This document shows positions 27,537 to 36,456 of a DNA stretch of 64,000 bases, piece by piece. Below the pieces are notes generated by a model. It was given only the letters and a program-made list of their open reading frames with translations. It was not told where the DNA came from and did not search any database. A program made the translations under genes and the position numbers. This DNA comes from Desulforhopalus sp. IMCC35007 (GTDB lineage Bacteria > Desulfobacterota > Desulfobulbia > Desulfobulbales > Desulfocapsaceae), in NCBI RefSeq assembly GCF_005116575.1, contig NZ_SWCN01000001.1, forward strand, positions 186,001 to 250,000, in the 5' to 3' direction. Position 1 is the stretch's first letter. Each line of letters starts with the position of its first letter.

Positions 27537-27890
27537 TTTCACATGCTGTCAATTATAGCACAAGCTGATTTTGAAAGAGCTGCCTGCTCCGCAATCATTA
27601 TGATAGTTCCGCTGTCTGACAAGCCCGCATCCTTGAAAGAAGCACAGCCGTAAATGTGCCGGTTCTTCTCCTTCTCCTGGTCAAGTCCTCATGATTATAT
27701 AGAAACAAGATAACCATTTATTCTCCTTTTTTTCTCATGCCATCCCTCCTGCTGTAAGAATCATATTTCATCCATATTTTTTTCACAATTCAGCGCTATT
27801 TATCAATAAAACGCATAGCGAAGCCCGGTGAAGAGAACCGGGCAGTTATACCGCAGATTGTTTGTTTGATAACCTCAATGGAGATGAAAT
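27537..27890. other. Gene-free stretch, 354 bp
   Basis: No ORF is supported. A hairpin GCCCGG(T)/(A)CCGGGC at 27823-27843 lies about 48 bp before the lipoprotein gene at 27891. It has no T run, so it could be a leader structure or an operator rather than a terminator. Confidence 0.4.
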
Positions 27891-28166
27891 ATGAAGAGTT
27901 TTTTGACAATTAAAATTGTACCCGGCATAGCATTGCTGGCTCTGCTGATGTGCACAGGTTGTGCAAAGGACGATGAGCATTCTGATAACCGGCATCAGGG
28001 TCCACCACCGGAGGCACTTCAAGCCTGTAGCGGCAAGCAGGCGGGGGACACCGTCGAGTTCAAAGGCCGCAGAGGAGAAACAGTCACCGCGGTCTGCAGG
28101 GAAATGAACGGTGCGCTGGTAGCAGTCCCTGAAGGGGCCTCCCCGAAAGGAGCGAGAAACGATTAA
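27891..28166 (+). CDS. Small lipoprotein, 91 residues (paralogue of the gene at 29719)
   Basis: The N-terminus is a lipoprotein signal peptide ending LLMCTGC, so the mature protein starts at a lipid-modified cysteine. The rest carries a short module ACSGKQAGDTVEFKGRRGE...VTAVCREMNGALVAVPEG (quoted in parts). The same pattern occurs in the 29719 protein (ACVGKDVGDYVEFTDSTGR, then C and LVALPE). Two cysteines are conserved between them. I recognise no named family. It opens a run of four small envelope genes on one strand. Confidence 0.75.
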   Translation: MKSFLTIKIVPGIALLALLMCTGCAKDDEHSDNRHQGPPPEALQACSGKQAGDTVEFKGRRGETVTAVCREMNGALVAVPEGASPKGARND

Positions 28167-28312
28167 AAAGATTTGGGTTGAGACAGTGGCAACAGGTTGC
28201 TGTTTGTCCGGTCTGAGCTGATTTTTACCACAGCTTTGATGGTGAATGTCCTTTTAACTCGAAAGACCTCATATAGACGCTTAAAAATCTTTGCTAAGGT
28301 GAGAGTGTAACT

Positions 28313-28900
28313 ATGACAATGAAAGTAAACCAAAAATCCCAAAAGGTACGGATGGTTTTGCCGGTATTACTCCTGACCGGTACTATGCTCCTTTCATCCT
28401 GTGCGACAAGGCAATATTCGGAAAATATTCAACTTTCTGATCAAGCCGAAACGTACGTGCCAAGGACAATACATTTTTATCCCAATCAGGGGCAGGATCC
28501 GGTTACCCAGGACCGAGACCGCTATGAGTGCTCTATCTGGGCTGTGGAGCAGTCAGGTTTTGATCCCAGTTCAACTGAGTTAGCTCCACATCAACGGGTA
28601 GTCGTTGAAACCAGAAGCAGCCAAGGACAGAACACTGTTTTAGGGGCAGCTACCGGTGCAGTACTCGGGGCGGTTGTCAGTGCACCGCACCATGCGGCCG
28701 GCGCTGCAGCTGTCGGGGCTGTTTTCGGGGCTATGGTTGGCGCAATAACTGACGCCTCGATAAATGATCAGGCAGACGCCTTGCAGGAAAGTTATGACCA
28801 GGAGGCAGAACGCAGGGCTGCCGTAATACAACGACAGGCGGATAACTACAATCGCGCGTTACAGGCTTGTATGGAAGGTCGTGGCTATAATGGTCTGTGA
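28313..28900 (+). CDS. Glycine-zipper lipoprotein, 195 residues
   Basis: A lipoprotein signal ends LLSSCAT. The middle has a glycine-zipper pair of hydrophobic helices (GAATGAVLGAVVSAP, then AVGAVFGAMVGAITD), like outer-membrane-associated glycine-zipper proteins. Before it lies the module YPNQGQDPVTQDRDRYECS with W-A-x-x-Q-S-G-F-D-P. At the C-terminus is DNYNRALQACMEGRGY. Both flanking modules recur in the next gene's product. It probably sits at the outer membrane; function unknown. Confidence 0.8.
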   Translation: MTMKVNQKSQKVRMVLPVLLLTGTMLLSSCATRQYSENIQLSDQAETYVPRTIHFYPNQGQDPVTQDRDRYECSIWAVEQSGFDPSSTELAPHQRVVVETRSSQGQNTVLGAATGAVLGAVVSAPHHAAGAAAVGAVFGAMVGAITDASINDQADALQESYDQEAERRAAVIQRQADNYNRALQACMEGRGYNGL

Positions 28901-28944
28901 GTCGTGGTCAAGATAATTTGTAGAGAAATTATGGGGATAACGCT

Positions 28945-29631
28945 ATGTTAAAAGTCAAAAAACAATTGTGCTGGATTTTACTGATAGGAAATATTTTCTT
29001 TGTCTCTGGTGCCGTCTTGGCTGGTCCCGGAGGAGAGGGGCGGAGGGGCGGACCGTCGTCACCAGGGCCGGGCTATATGTTCGATCAGCGCTATCAGCAT
29101 AATCACTATTATCCAAGGCCAGGGGCCATGGTCAATGCTCTGCCGGGGGGCTATCGTTCTGTACCTTTTCGTGGGGACCACTATTTTTTCCATGGTGGGG
29201 CCTGGTATCGACCTAATGGACCAGGATTTGTAGTCACCGCTCCACCGATCGGTCTGGCTGTTTCATTTCTGCCCCTTGCATATACGACGATCTGGGTAGG
29301 CGGTATTCCTTACTATTATGCTGACAATACCTACTATACCTGGGCTCCTGAGAGAAGGGTTTATGTCGTAAGTGAACCGCCTCCCGATTCTGAAGTTATC
29401 GAAGATCCGGAGATGCCAAATAAGATATTTGTCTATCCAAAGGAGGGACAGTCTCAGGAGCAGCAGGCTACCGACCGTTATGAATGCCATAGCTGGGCCA
29501 AAGGACAGACCGGTTTTGATCCTACTCAGCCCGTTGGTGGTGTTGCTGCGGCTCAGAATAGTGCAAAACGTCAGGATTATAACAGAGCGATGCGGGCCTG
29601 TCTTGATGCACGAGGATACAGCACCAAGTAA
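28945..29631 (+). CDS. Exported envelope protein, DUF6515-like, 228 residues
   Basis: A signal peptide (cleavage around AVLAGPGG) leads into a Gly/Arg/Pro-rich stretch. A tyrosine- and tryptophan-rich beta region follows: LPGGYRSVPFRGDHYFFHGG, then AWYRPNGPGF and VGGIPYYYADNTYYTW, as in DUF6515 proteins. The C-terminal quarter repeats the modules of the preceding lipoprotein: YPKEGQSQEQQATDRYECHS with W-A-x-x-Q-T-G-F-D-P, and DYNRAMRACLDARGY. So the DUF6515-like part and the glycine-zipper part are two different inserts between the same N and C modules. Confidence 0.78.
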   Translation: MLKVKKQLCWILLIGNIFFVSGAVLAGPGGEGRRGGPSSPGPGYMFDQRYQHNHYYPRPGAMVNALPGGYRSVPFRGDHYFFHGGAWYRPNGPGFVVTAPPIGLAVSFLPLAYTTIWVGGIPYYYADNTYYTWAPERRVYVVSEPPPDSEVIEDPEMPNKIFVYPKEGQSQEQQATDRYECHSWAKGQTGFDPTQPVGGVAAAQNSAKRQDYNRAMRACLDARGYSTK

Positions 29632-29718
29632 TGTCTCGACAGGGGAGAGTCCCGGCCAGGTGAATTGGCTGAACAGATCCCGAGAAAAAACTGCCATAAA
29701 TTTTTTACGAGAGAGAAT

Positions 29719-30096
29719 ATGAACCAGCAGAGAATAAAGAAATTCGTATCAGCCCTGGCAGTAATAGCTATTCTTCAACTCGCCGGCTGCGCTGGAACTG
29801 AAACCAGTGATGACAACCGCAGCGAGGGGCCAGCTTCCATGGGCCAAAATGGTGGTGGAGGCAGATCTGGAGGACCACCTATGGGGGGCGACAGGCGGGG
29901 TGGTTCTGAAAAGAGGCACACTAACGAAATATCTGTTGAAGCCATCGATGCGTGTGTCGGAAAAGATGTTGGTGATTATGTCGAGTTCACCGATTCAACA
30001 GGTCGAACAGTTAAAGCGACTTGCCAGGATTATGATGACCATCTGGTAGCGCTACCTGAAAAGATGGAGGATCAGAAGAACAGACCTCAGCAATAG
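29719..30096 (+). CDS. Small lipoprotein, 125 residues (paralogue of the gene at 27891)
   Basis: I start at the ATG at 29719 (MNQQRIKKFVSALAVIAILQ), which gives a clean lipoprotein signal ending LQLAGC; the longer frame from 29665 adds a segment without signal character. ACGAGAGAGAAT precedes the start. A Gly-rich linker (GGGGRSGGPPMGGDRRGG) follows, then the two-cysteine module ACVGKDVGDYVEFTDSTGR shared with the 27891 product. It ends the four-gene run and is followed by a perfect palindrome. Confidence 0.75.
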   Translation: MNQQRIKKFVSALAVIAILQLAGCAGTETSDDNRSEGPASMGQNGGGGRSGGPPMGGDRRGGSEKRHTNEISVEAIDACVGKDVGDYVEFTDSTGRTVKATCQDYDDHLVALPEKMEDQKNRPQQ

Positions 30097-30186
30097 TTGA
30101 GGGAGTTGGTTGGCGTGGTTTCGCTGGGATAGGGCCCTGATGTTTGTTGGAGCTACTTCATATTTTTTTTTATGTACCTCGATATT

Positions 30187-30224
30187 TTCTCTCAACTCAA
30201 GAACATGTTCTTGAGTTGAGAGAA
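30187..30224. terminator. Perfect 38-bp palindrome between convergent genes
   Basis: The two arms meet at 30205/30206 with no spacer: TTCTCTCAACTCAAGAACA and its exact complement. As RNA it folds into a stem of about 17 bp in either direction. It lies between the end of the lipoprotein run (plus) and the end of gltA (minus), so a bidirectional terminator is the simplest reading, although the T tails are short. Confidence 0.65.
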
Positions 30225-30228
30225 CTTC

Positions 30229-31509
30229 TTATCTGGCGTGGATGGGAATGTAATCGTATTCCAGATTTCCTGTATAAATCTGTCTTGGACGGCTGATTTT
30301 CCAATTCGGATCGTCTGTACTTTCCTTCCATTGGGCAATCCAGCCGGGGAGCCTTCCAATAGCAAACATTACTGTGAACATATTGGTCGGGATACCGATG
30401 GCTCTTAGGACAATGCCGCTGTAAAAATCAACATTGGGATAGAGGTTGTGGTCGATGAAGTAGGAATCTTTGGTTGCAAGCTCTTCCAGTTCCCGTGCAA
30501 TATCAAGAAGAGGATCCTTAATATTCATGGATTCCAGCAGCTCATCGCACATTCTCTTCATTATTTGAGCACGTGGATCGTAGGTCTTGTATACCCGGTG
30601 ACCAAAGCCCATAAGCCGAAATGGATCATTTTTGTCCTTGGCGCGCGCAATGACTTGTGCGCAACTTTCGCTTCCGCTCTCGATTTTTGAGAGCATCTCA
30701 ATGACTGCCTGGTTGGCACCACCATGTAATGGTCCCCAAAGGGCAGAAATTCCAGATGAAATGGCGGCATAGAGATTGACCCTTGCGCTACCCACTACAC
30801 GAACAGCAGATGTTGAACAATTCTGCTCGTGGTCAGCATGGAGGATCCAGAAGGTCCTGAGAGCATTGACGGCTTCTCTTTTGATCTCATATGGCTTAAC
30901 CGGGGTGTCGAACATCATATTGAGAAAATTTTCACAATAGGTCAGGTCCGGCCTGGGTAAGACAATTTCGTGGCCCCTGGAAATCTTGTAGGACATCGCC
31001 GCCATGGTCCGGACCTTTGCCAGCAGTCGGGTCATAGTGAGAGTCATCTCTTCTTCCTGGTTACCGAGATCAGGATAAAAACTTTTCATGGCGTTGACCA
31101 TCGAAGAAAGAATTCCCATGGGGTGTGAACCCCTTGGAAAATTCTGATAGAACGCCTTGAGGTCGGTATGAACGAGGCTGTTATCGTTGAGCATAACTGA
31201 AAACTGGGTCAGCTCATCCCTGTTAGGTAGTCTGCCGTTGATCAGCAGATATGCGGTCTCTTTAAAAGACGCATGTTCCGCCAGTTGTTCTACAGGAATT
31301 CCACGATAGCGCAGGATACCTTTCTCGCCATCCATGAAGGTAATGGAGCTTAGGCAGCTTCCGGTATTACCGTAGCCGGGGTCAAGGGTGATGAATCCTG
31401 TTTCCGCTCTCAGGCGGGATATATCAATGGCTTTTTCCCCTTCACTGCCAGTTATGACTGGAAGCTGTAATTCTTTTCCATTGTACGTAAGGGTTATAAA
31501 ATCGTCCAA
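30229..31509 (-). CDS. gltA: Citrate synthase (hexameric Gram-negative type)
   Basis: The 426-residue enzyme condenses acetyl-CoA and oxaloacetate. It has ITFMDGEKGILRYRGIPVEQ near the N-terminus. The catalytic region has HADHEQNCSTSAVR with the active-site histidine, LWGPLHGGANQAV, GFGHRVYKTYDPR and FYSGIVLRAIGIP. The start codon is TTG at 31509, six bases after AAGGAGATA. The stop lies 5 bp from the palindrome at 30187-30224. It is alone on the minus strand, with an ATP-grasp gene 290 bp upstream in the same direction. Confidence 0.96.
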   Translation of the reverse strand: MDDFITLTYNGKELQLPVITGSEGEKAIDISRLRAETGFITLDPGYGNTGSCLSSITFMDGEKGILRYRGIPVEQLAEHASFKETAYLLINGRLPNRDELTQFSVMLNDNSLVHTDLKAFYQNFPRGSHPMGILSSMVNAMKSFYPDLGNQEEEMTLTMTRLLAKVRTMAAMSYKISRGHEIVLPRPDLTYCENFLNMMFDTPVKPYEIKREAVNALRTFWILHADHEQNCSTSAVRVVGSARVNLYAAISSGISALWGPLHGGANQAVIEMLSKIESGSESCAQVIARAKDKNDPFRLMGFGHRVYKTYDPRAQIMKRMCDELLESMNIKDPLLDIARELEELATKDSYFIDHNLYPNVDFYSGIVLRAIGIPTNMFTVMFAIGRLPGWIAQWKESTDDPNWKISRPRQIYTGNLEYDYIPIHAR

Positions 31510-31798
31510 AATATCTCCTTTTCTCTATGAATTCCAGGCCGCAATGAACCTGTTATAGTGTGTGACAGGGAGGACAAAGTGTTCCTGGCAAACCGATTTG
31601 GTTCCTGACTCTGAAGTTACCAGAATATTGGTATATTTATCAATAGTTGATATCTAGCTGGGTATCAGATTGTTGCAGGATTGAAGACTTGTATTTAAAA
31701 TAATCGATATGAGACATATGATCAATACCTAACATTTTGCAGTCATTTTTCCATTGGCCTGTAAGTCGTGTTGATTGCAGCATGTGTTTGATATAATT

Positions 31799-33157
31799 TT
31801 ATTTCTTTATATCCAGATCTAGCATTTGTCGCAGTTCCAGGCATTGTTCTTCTACTGGTATTCCTGGCACTGGACGAAAAAGGACATAGCCCAGATACCA
31901 CGAATCATAATCATCTGGAGGCATTGTAATCAGGTGACCTGCTGAATGAACAATATTAATCTCCCGGGTTCGTGGATCCTGGTAGAGACTGTTGGTATTT
32001 ATTTTTACAATCTCTCCAGATGTCTCGGCATGAAGACGCAGGGCAATAAGCCCGTTCCCTGAGATTTTACTTATTGGAGCGGGAGCCTGGTTCCCGGCAA
32101 ATTCAAGGGCTCGGCTTAAAATGTCAAATCCTGTGGCGCGAAAGAGAAGCGCGGGTATGCAGTCTCCTCCAGGTCGGGGCGACATTTCGAGCAGGAATAT
32201 CTGCTGGTTGTTTACAATGAAATCCACCATACAGAGAGCGTTGCTAAGCCCCAGAGCATCTGCAGCTTTAAGGAGTATGTCGGCAAGTATGGTCTTTTGC
32301 AGGCCGGCATCCTGCCAATCGCAAATCATATACGCATCAATGGTGCCAAAGGGCTTGCGGGTGAACTTGATTTTTCTGGTGAGTCTTAGAATTTCAACGG
32401 CCCTGTCTCTGATGGTGAAATCGCAACTGAATTCCTCACCTGCGATATATTCTTCTGCCAGAAAAGATGACACAGGCCTTTTTCTATAGAGACGGATCGC
32501 TTTTCTCTCCTGAAGACCTTCTTGAATTATTCTCGAAGATTTGTCGCATTCTTTGCGATTTGTACAAAGGAAAACCAGATCACTCCCGCTTCCAGCCAGA
32601 GGTTTCAATACACAGGGGCCTTCTATTTCCTGCCAGAAATGAAAGACCTCTTCAGCAGAAGTAACCTTTCTATGGCGGGGACAGGGCAGACCGTTTTGAC
32701 GCCAGAGTTTTTTGGTAATATTTTTATCCCGGCAGTGGCGGATACTTTTTGTGGAAGGGTAGGGAAGCTGGAGTTTTTCAGCCAAAAAAGCGGCAAGTTC
32801 CAAAGAGTCACAATCATAGCAGACAATTCCGCCGAAGGAACTTTTCCAGGAGCTGATATGATCCTTTAAGGCCTGGAGGATATTTTCACCATCGTCTTCA
32901 AGATCCCAGCTGAGTTCCTCCCACTCTTCAATGGTTGTATCCATCTGCTTATTTCTTTCAGCTTGAGCCGTGAGAAACACAGCGTGCCCAGGATTGGAAT
33001 GACGAAGTAATTCTATGTAATCGGTATTGGAGCCCACTACCAGTATTTTAGGGGCACTGATGGGAGGAAGAACTTTTCGATTTGTTTCGTCGGGTTGATT
33101 ATATGTTACAGTTGAAAAAAGGTCTAGAGTGGTCATCGTGGCAATATCTGACTGCAT
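31799..33157 (-). CDS. ATP-grasp protein, 452 residues
   Basis: The central and C-terminal parts show an ATP-grasp carboxylate-amine ligase fold. KNITKKLWRQNGLPCPRHRKV starts the ATP-binding domain. Then come GPCVLKPLAGSGSDLVFLC, the glycine-rich ATP loop, and AEEYIAGEEFSCDFTI. The metal site is MVDFIVNNQQIFLLEMSPRPGGD, with the E-x-N/S-x-R-x-G-G pattern. The N-terminal 120 residues look like a Rossmann-type preATP domain. Family members ligate amino acids or make small peptides; no partner enzyme is nearby to suggest the substrate. The start is uncertain; an ATG at 33136 is also in frame. Confidence 0.8.
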   Translation of the reverse strand: MQSDIATMTTLDLFSTVTYNQPDETNRKVLPPISAPKILVVGSNTDYIELLRHSNPGHAVFLTAQAERNKQMDTTIEEWEELSWDLEDDGENILQALKDHISSWKSSFGGIVCYDCDSLELAAFLAEKLQLPYPSTKSIRHCRDKNITKKLWRQNGLPCPRHRKVTSAEEVFHFWQEIEGPCVLKPLAGSGSDLVFLCTNRKECDKSSRIIQEGLQERKAIRLYRKRPVSSFLAEEYIAGEEFSCDFTIRDRAVEILRLTRKIKFTRKPFGTIDAYMICDWQDAGLQKTILADILLKAADALGLSNALCMVDFIVNNQQIFLLEMSPRPGGDCIPALLFRATGFDILSRALEFAGNQAPAPISKISGNGLIALRLHAETSGEIVKINTNSLYQDPRTREINIVHSAGHLITMPPDDYDSWYLGYVLFRPVPGIPVEEQCLELRQMLDLDIKK

Positions 33158-33690
33158 CCCGCGGGTGAAGGGTAGCTTAGTAGCTGTGGGTCAGCGGAAC
33201 TGGTTGTTTGTTGAATGTATATGGGAGTGGAGAGTCTGCATTTCATTCTCGCTTATTAATGCATTTTCTACCCTGGAGAAAAGCATTATTTTTAAAGATA
33301 TCTCATATTTTATATTTCCCATGGATGTGACGTATTGTAACCAACGATAATTGAGCATCTCTGCTGAGGCATGCAGGTCCTTCTGGAGTTGGAAAAGAGG
33401 GCATTATTTTTAAATGACCGGCTCAGCACGTGTCTTGTACATACCAGAGGCAGATTTTTACGCAGACCTTGACCTTAAACGGTAGAATGAAGTAATCAGA
33501 GTAGTCTTACACGAATCTGTTACACATTACTCCAGGCACTAATGACTCTGAAGGCTCCTCTCTTTTTTATGTATGTGAACGTTCTGAATATGACAAGCCG
33601 ATAATATATCTTTTGTGAAAATCTAGGCCTGGTAGCAGAGCTGCCGACAACGACATCTACCAAAATTCCTCTATAGAGAGCTTTTACACC
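33158..33690. other. Gene-free stretch, 533 bp
   Basis: This gap separates divergent genes. It has several short frames on both strands, none with family resemblance. A 14-bp direct repeat GCATTATTTTTAAA occurs near 33283 and 33399. I see no RNA gene. Confidence 0.45.
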
Positions 33691-34503
33691 TTGAAATTAT
33701 TTTTCCGTAAGATCGGCCATGGTCAGCCGGTTGTTATTCTCCATGGTCTTTTTGGTATGTCTGACAACTGGTTGACCATCGGGCGGGATCTTTCCAGGCA
33801 GGGCTTTGCCGTCCATCTCCTTGATCTAAGAAACCACGGGCAGTCCCCCCATGGGCCATCCCATACCTACGAGGAGATGTGTGCCGATCTCTTGGAATAT
33901 TTCCAGCAGGAAAACATCACGAGAGCGGGTCTTATCGGACACTCAATGGGGGGGAAATGTGCAATGTATTTTGCTCTTCTTCATCCTGAAAAACTGTACG
34001 ATCTTGTGGTCGTTGATATTGCACCCTCGGATTACAAAAAGCAGAACCTCGCCTACCATACTAATATAATTTATAATCTTATGGCCATTGATCTTTTGCT
34101 ACACCAAAGTCGACAGACTCTTATCGAAGAGATAAGACACCGTCTCAATGACTCCAGGCTGGCGATGTTTCTTGGGAAAAGCATTATGCGAAAACAAGAT
34201 GGCAGGTTTTGCTGGAGACTGAATTTGCCGGTGCTCCTTGAAAGTTTGACATCTCTTTCAAGGGGAATGGATGAGCTGGAACAACATGCGCCCTGTCTGG
34301 TGCCGACCCTGTTTGTTCGAGGTGAAAAATCGGATTTCATTCAACCCCGGCATGAGCCTGACAGGGTAAAGTATTTTCCCAGGTCTGAAATGACCACCAT
34401 CGTTCACGCAGGGCACTGGCTTCATATGGAACAACCAGACAGGCTTCTGGCTGTTCTGCTGGAATTTTTGAGGAGAAATGAGTCTCGGTGTTGCGGCTTG
34501 TGA
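33691..34503 (+). CDS. Alpha/beta-hydrolase (YbfF-like esterase)
   Basis: The 270-residue protein has the alpha/beta-hydrolase order: VVILHGLFGMSDNW (oxyanion region H-G), LLDLRNHGQSPH, the nucleophile elbow IGHSMGGK, and the C-terminal catalytic histidine in HAGHWLHMEQPD. The R-N-H-G-x-S and G-H-S-M-G-G motifs match the YbfF esterase group. The start codon is TTG at 33691; no ATG fits the homology, and the upstream sequence CTATAGAGAGC is a weak ribosome site. The substrate is unknown. A terminator follows 16 bp after the stop. Confidence 0.87.
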   Translation: MKLFFRKIGHGQPVVILHGLFGMSDNWLTIGRDLSRQGFAVHLLDLRNHGQSPHGPSHTYEEMCADLLEYFQQENITRAGLIGHSMGGKCAMYFALLHPEKLYDLVVVDIAPSDYKKQNLAYHTNIIYNLMAIDLLLHQSRQTLIEEIRHRLNDSRLAMFLGKSIMRKQDGRFCWRLNLPVLLESLTSLSRGMDELEQHAPCLVPTLFVRGEKSDFIQPRHEPDRVKYFPRSEMTTIVHAGHWLHMEQPDRLLAVLLEFLRRNESRCCGL

Positions 34504-34518
34504 AGCGAAGATGTCCTC

Positions 34519-34547
34519 AAGCCCCTTTTGGTCTGAGGGGCTTTTTT
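34519..34547 (+). terminator. Rho-independent terminator of the hydrolase gene
   Basis: AAGCCCCT pairs with AGGGGCTT (loop TTTGGTCTG region), followed by TTTT. It lies just downstream of the hydrolase stop. Confidence 0.88.
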
Positions 34548-34601
34548 CGCCTGCTCTCCATCATGTGATGAAGAGCTCAGGCGATAGAGGAGAGGTGAGC
34601 C

Positions 34602-36023
34602 TTATTTCGGCATTACTGCAAATACACCATTATTTTCAGGTGCTACAGCCTGTATGTGCGCAACGACAGGCTCCACAGCCAAGTCACGGGTTAACCAGCC
34701 TGTCTGTTTCACCGTAAAAATGGCATAGGGTGTAATCCAGGCCAGGGCGCAGAAATGAAAGACGCCATAACTGTATGCCCAGAAGGCGTCACGGTTGCGG
34801 TAACGGCTGGCATAGAACAGGGCTGAGATAGTACTCCACATGGTTCCTCCTCCGACGCTGACGACCAGAAAAGGCACGGGGAAGAGAGCAATCAGGGAGA
34901 GTGTCATCAAGAAGAAAAGTGGAGATGAGGCAGTCCACATACACTGGATGATCCATAAAATTCTGGCACTGGTTCGGTGGTGTGTCCGGAAGTTTTTAAA
35001 CACAAAGGTACCCATTTTAATGCTTTCCCTGACGTTGCTTCTCCCCCAGCGAATCAGCATCTTACAAAGGCCCTGATATTTTTCCGGAACATTGGTGTAG
35101 ACCATTGCGTTACGTTGAAAAAGTACACTTTTTCCCTGACGCAGGATCAGGTTGGTGAGTGCCCGATCTTCACCGATATTGGCTTCACGGCCGAGAAATG
35201 TCTGGTTGAGCCACTCATCAAGAACATTTAGTACGAGATCGGTCCTGTAGGCCGCAAGTGCTCCAGGAGTGCAGAATACCGTACGCAGCACACTTTGAGC
35301 AGATCGGACAAACTCAAAGCTGAAGACGAAACTTACCTCAAGCATACCGGGAATTGCCGATTTACGGTTCAGAACCCGCACGTTGCCGGCAACTGCGCCG
35401 CAATCTGGGTCATTTACAAACGGACTGGCAAGATTTCTCAAAGTATCTTTGTCGACAATCGAGTCACTGTCTACCGTTACCAGAACTGTGCCTGTGGCCT
35501 GCCTAAATCCTTCATACAGAGCTTTTCGCTTACCGCCGTTTTTGGGTTGACGGATGGCGATTATCTGTCCCGGAAATTCTCTCGTTGCATTTTCAATGTA
35601 GGTCCAGGTGTCATCTTTGCTGCCATCGTCCACGGCGATGAGCTGTAATTTTTCAGGTGGATAGTCACTGGTGGCCAGACTGCGCAGGGTCTGCTGAACG
35701 AGAGCCCCTTCGTTATAGGCAGGCACAACAACAGTGAGAGTTGGCAGATCTTGATCCGCGGCACCAGGGACAGGCTTATAGCGGAAGGCGTTGAAAGCGA
35801 GCCATAAATAAAAGAGTGCGGTGGCTGTTGCAATACAAAAGCCCACTTGGCTGAGAGGATGTATCCATGGTGAGTGGGCGACTGTAGCCCGGAGATCTAC
35901 CATTTCATGCGAAAAGAGCACCATCGCGATGAATCCCGAAATAGAAAAGAGAAAAACTGAGTACTTGAGAATGCTAATACGATGTTGTTTAACTCGTGCA
36001 ATACAGGATGCAATACTATGCAT
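34602..36023 (-). CDS. Membrane glycosyltransferase, GT2 (hyaluronan/chitin-synthase-like)
   Basis: The 473-residue protein has two N-terminal membrane spans, then a GT2 domain: LTVVVPAYNEGALVQQTL, IAVDDGSKDDTW (first Asp region), VLVTVDSDSIVDKDTL (D-x-D), GALAAYRTDL, IGEDRALTNLIL (catalytic E-D), and LIRWGRSNVRE (Q/R-x-x-R-W-like). Several C-terminal spans follow. This is the processive synthase layout of HasA, NodC and chitin synthases, which polymerise and export a beta-linked polysaccharide. I chose ATG 36023, eight bases after AAGGAG; a GTG at 36032 sits too close to it. It is alone, so the polymer is unknown. Such enzymes are often activated through cyclic di-GMP. Confidence 0.88.
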   Translation of the reverse strand: MHSIASCIARVKQHRISILKYSVFLFSISGFIAMVLFSHEMVDLRATVAHSPWIHPLSQVGFCIATATALFYLWLAFNAFRYKPVPGAADQDLPTLTVVVPAYNEGALVQQTLRSLATSDYPPEKLQLIAVDDGSKDDTWTYIENATREFPGQIIAIRQPKNGGKRKALYEGFRQATGTVLVTVDSDSIVDKDTLRNLASPFVNDPDCGAVAGNVRVLNRKSAIPGMLEVSFVFSFEFVRSAQSVLRTVFCTPGALAAYRTDLVLNVLDEWLNQTFLGREANIGEDRALTNLILRQGKSVLFQRNAMVYTNVPEKYQGLCKMLIRWGRSNVRESIKMGTFVFKNFRTHHRTSARILWIIQCMWTASSPLFFLMTLSLIALFPVPFLVVSVGGGTMWSTISALFYASRYRNRDAFWAYSYGVFHFCALAWITPYAIFTVKQTGWLTRDLAVEPVVAHIQAVAPENNGVFAVMPK

Positions 36024-36456
36024 GCGCCACACTCCTTGATCAATATGATGTAAAAAAATTTTAATACAATCGTGAAAACAGCTATATAAAAAAATAAAGG
36101 TTCTTTTCGACAGCAGCTGAAGATAAATATAAAAAGATCAGTCTGTTATCAAAATTAACCTTGCCGATATACATAAGCATTTTCCATGCCATTGTAGAAA
36201 ATAAGCGTAATTGCCATGTAGAAGAGATATGTGGCCTGTTTGTTCTGCTGATCAGGACTGAATTTTGCGCTAAAGTGTGCAAAAATTGTGCACCGCGAAC
36301 GGCTTTTATGTGTCAGGCTGGCCAGGGGCTTTTCCGTTCGGGAAAAACAGGAAAAGATATGTGGATCAGGGGAGCAAAACGGGTCGATGAGAAACAGCTC
36401 GGTGGGCAGAATTTCGAGGTGTTGTTTTGACTGATCTCCATGGCGAATGAGGTGAG
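36024..36456. other. Gene-free stretch, 433 bp
   Basis: It lies between two minus-strand genes. A plus-strand frame of 89 codons (36161-36430) is present but has no family resemblance, and its composition is cysteine-rich in a way typical of chance frames. No RNA or repeat is seen. Confidence 0.45.

Noticed and set aside
36161-36430. 89-codon plus-strand ORF in the gap before the diguanylate cyclase gene
   Set aside because: No ribosome site and a composition typical of chance frames.
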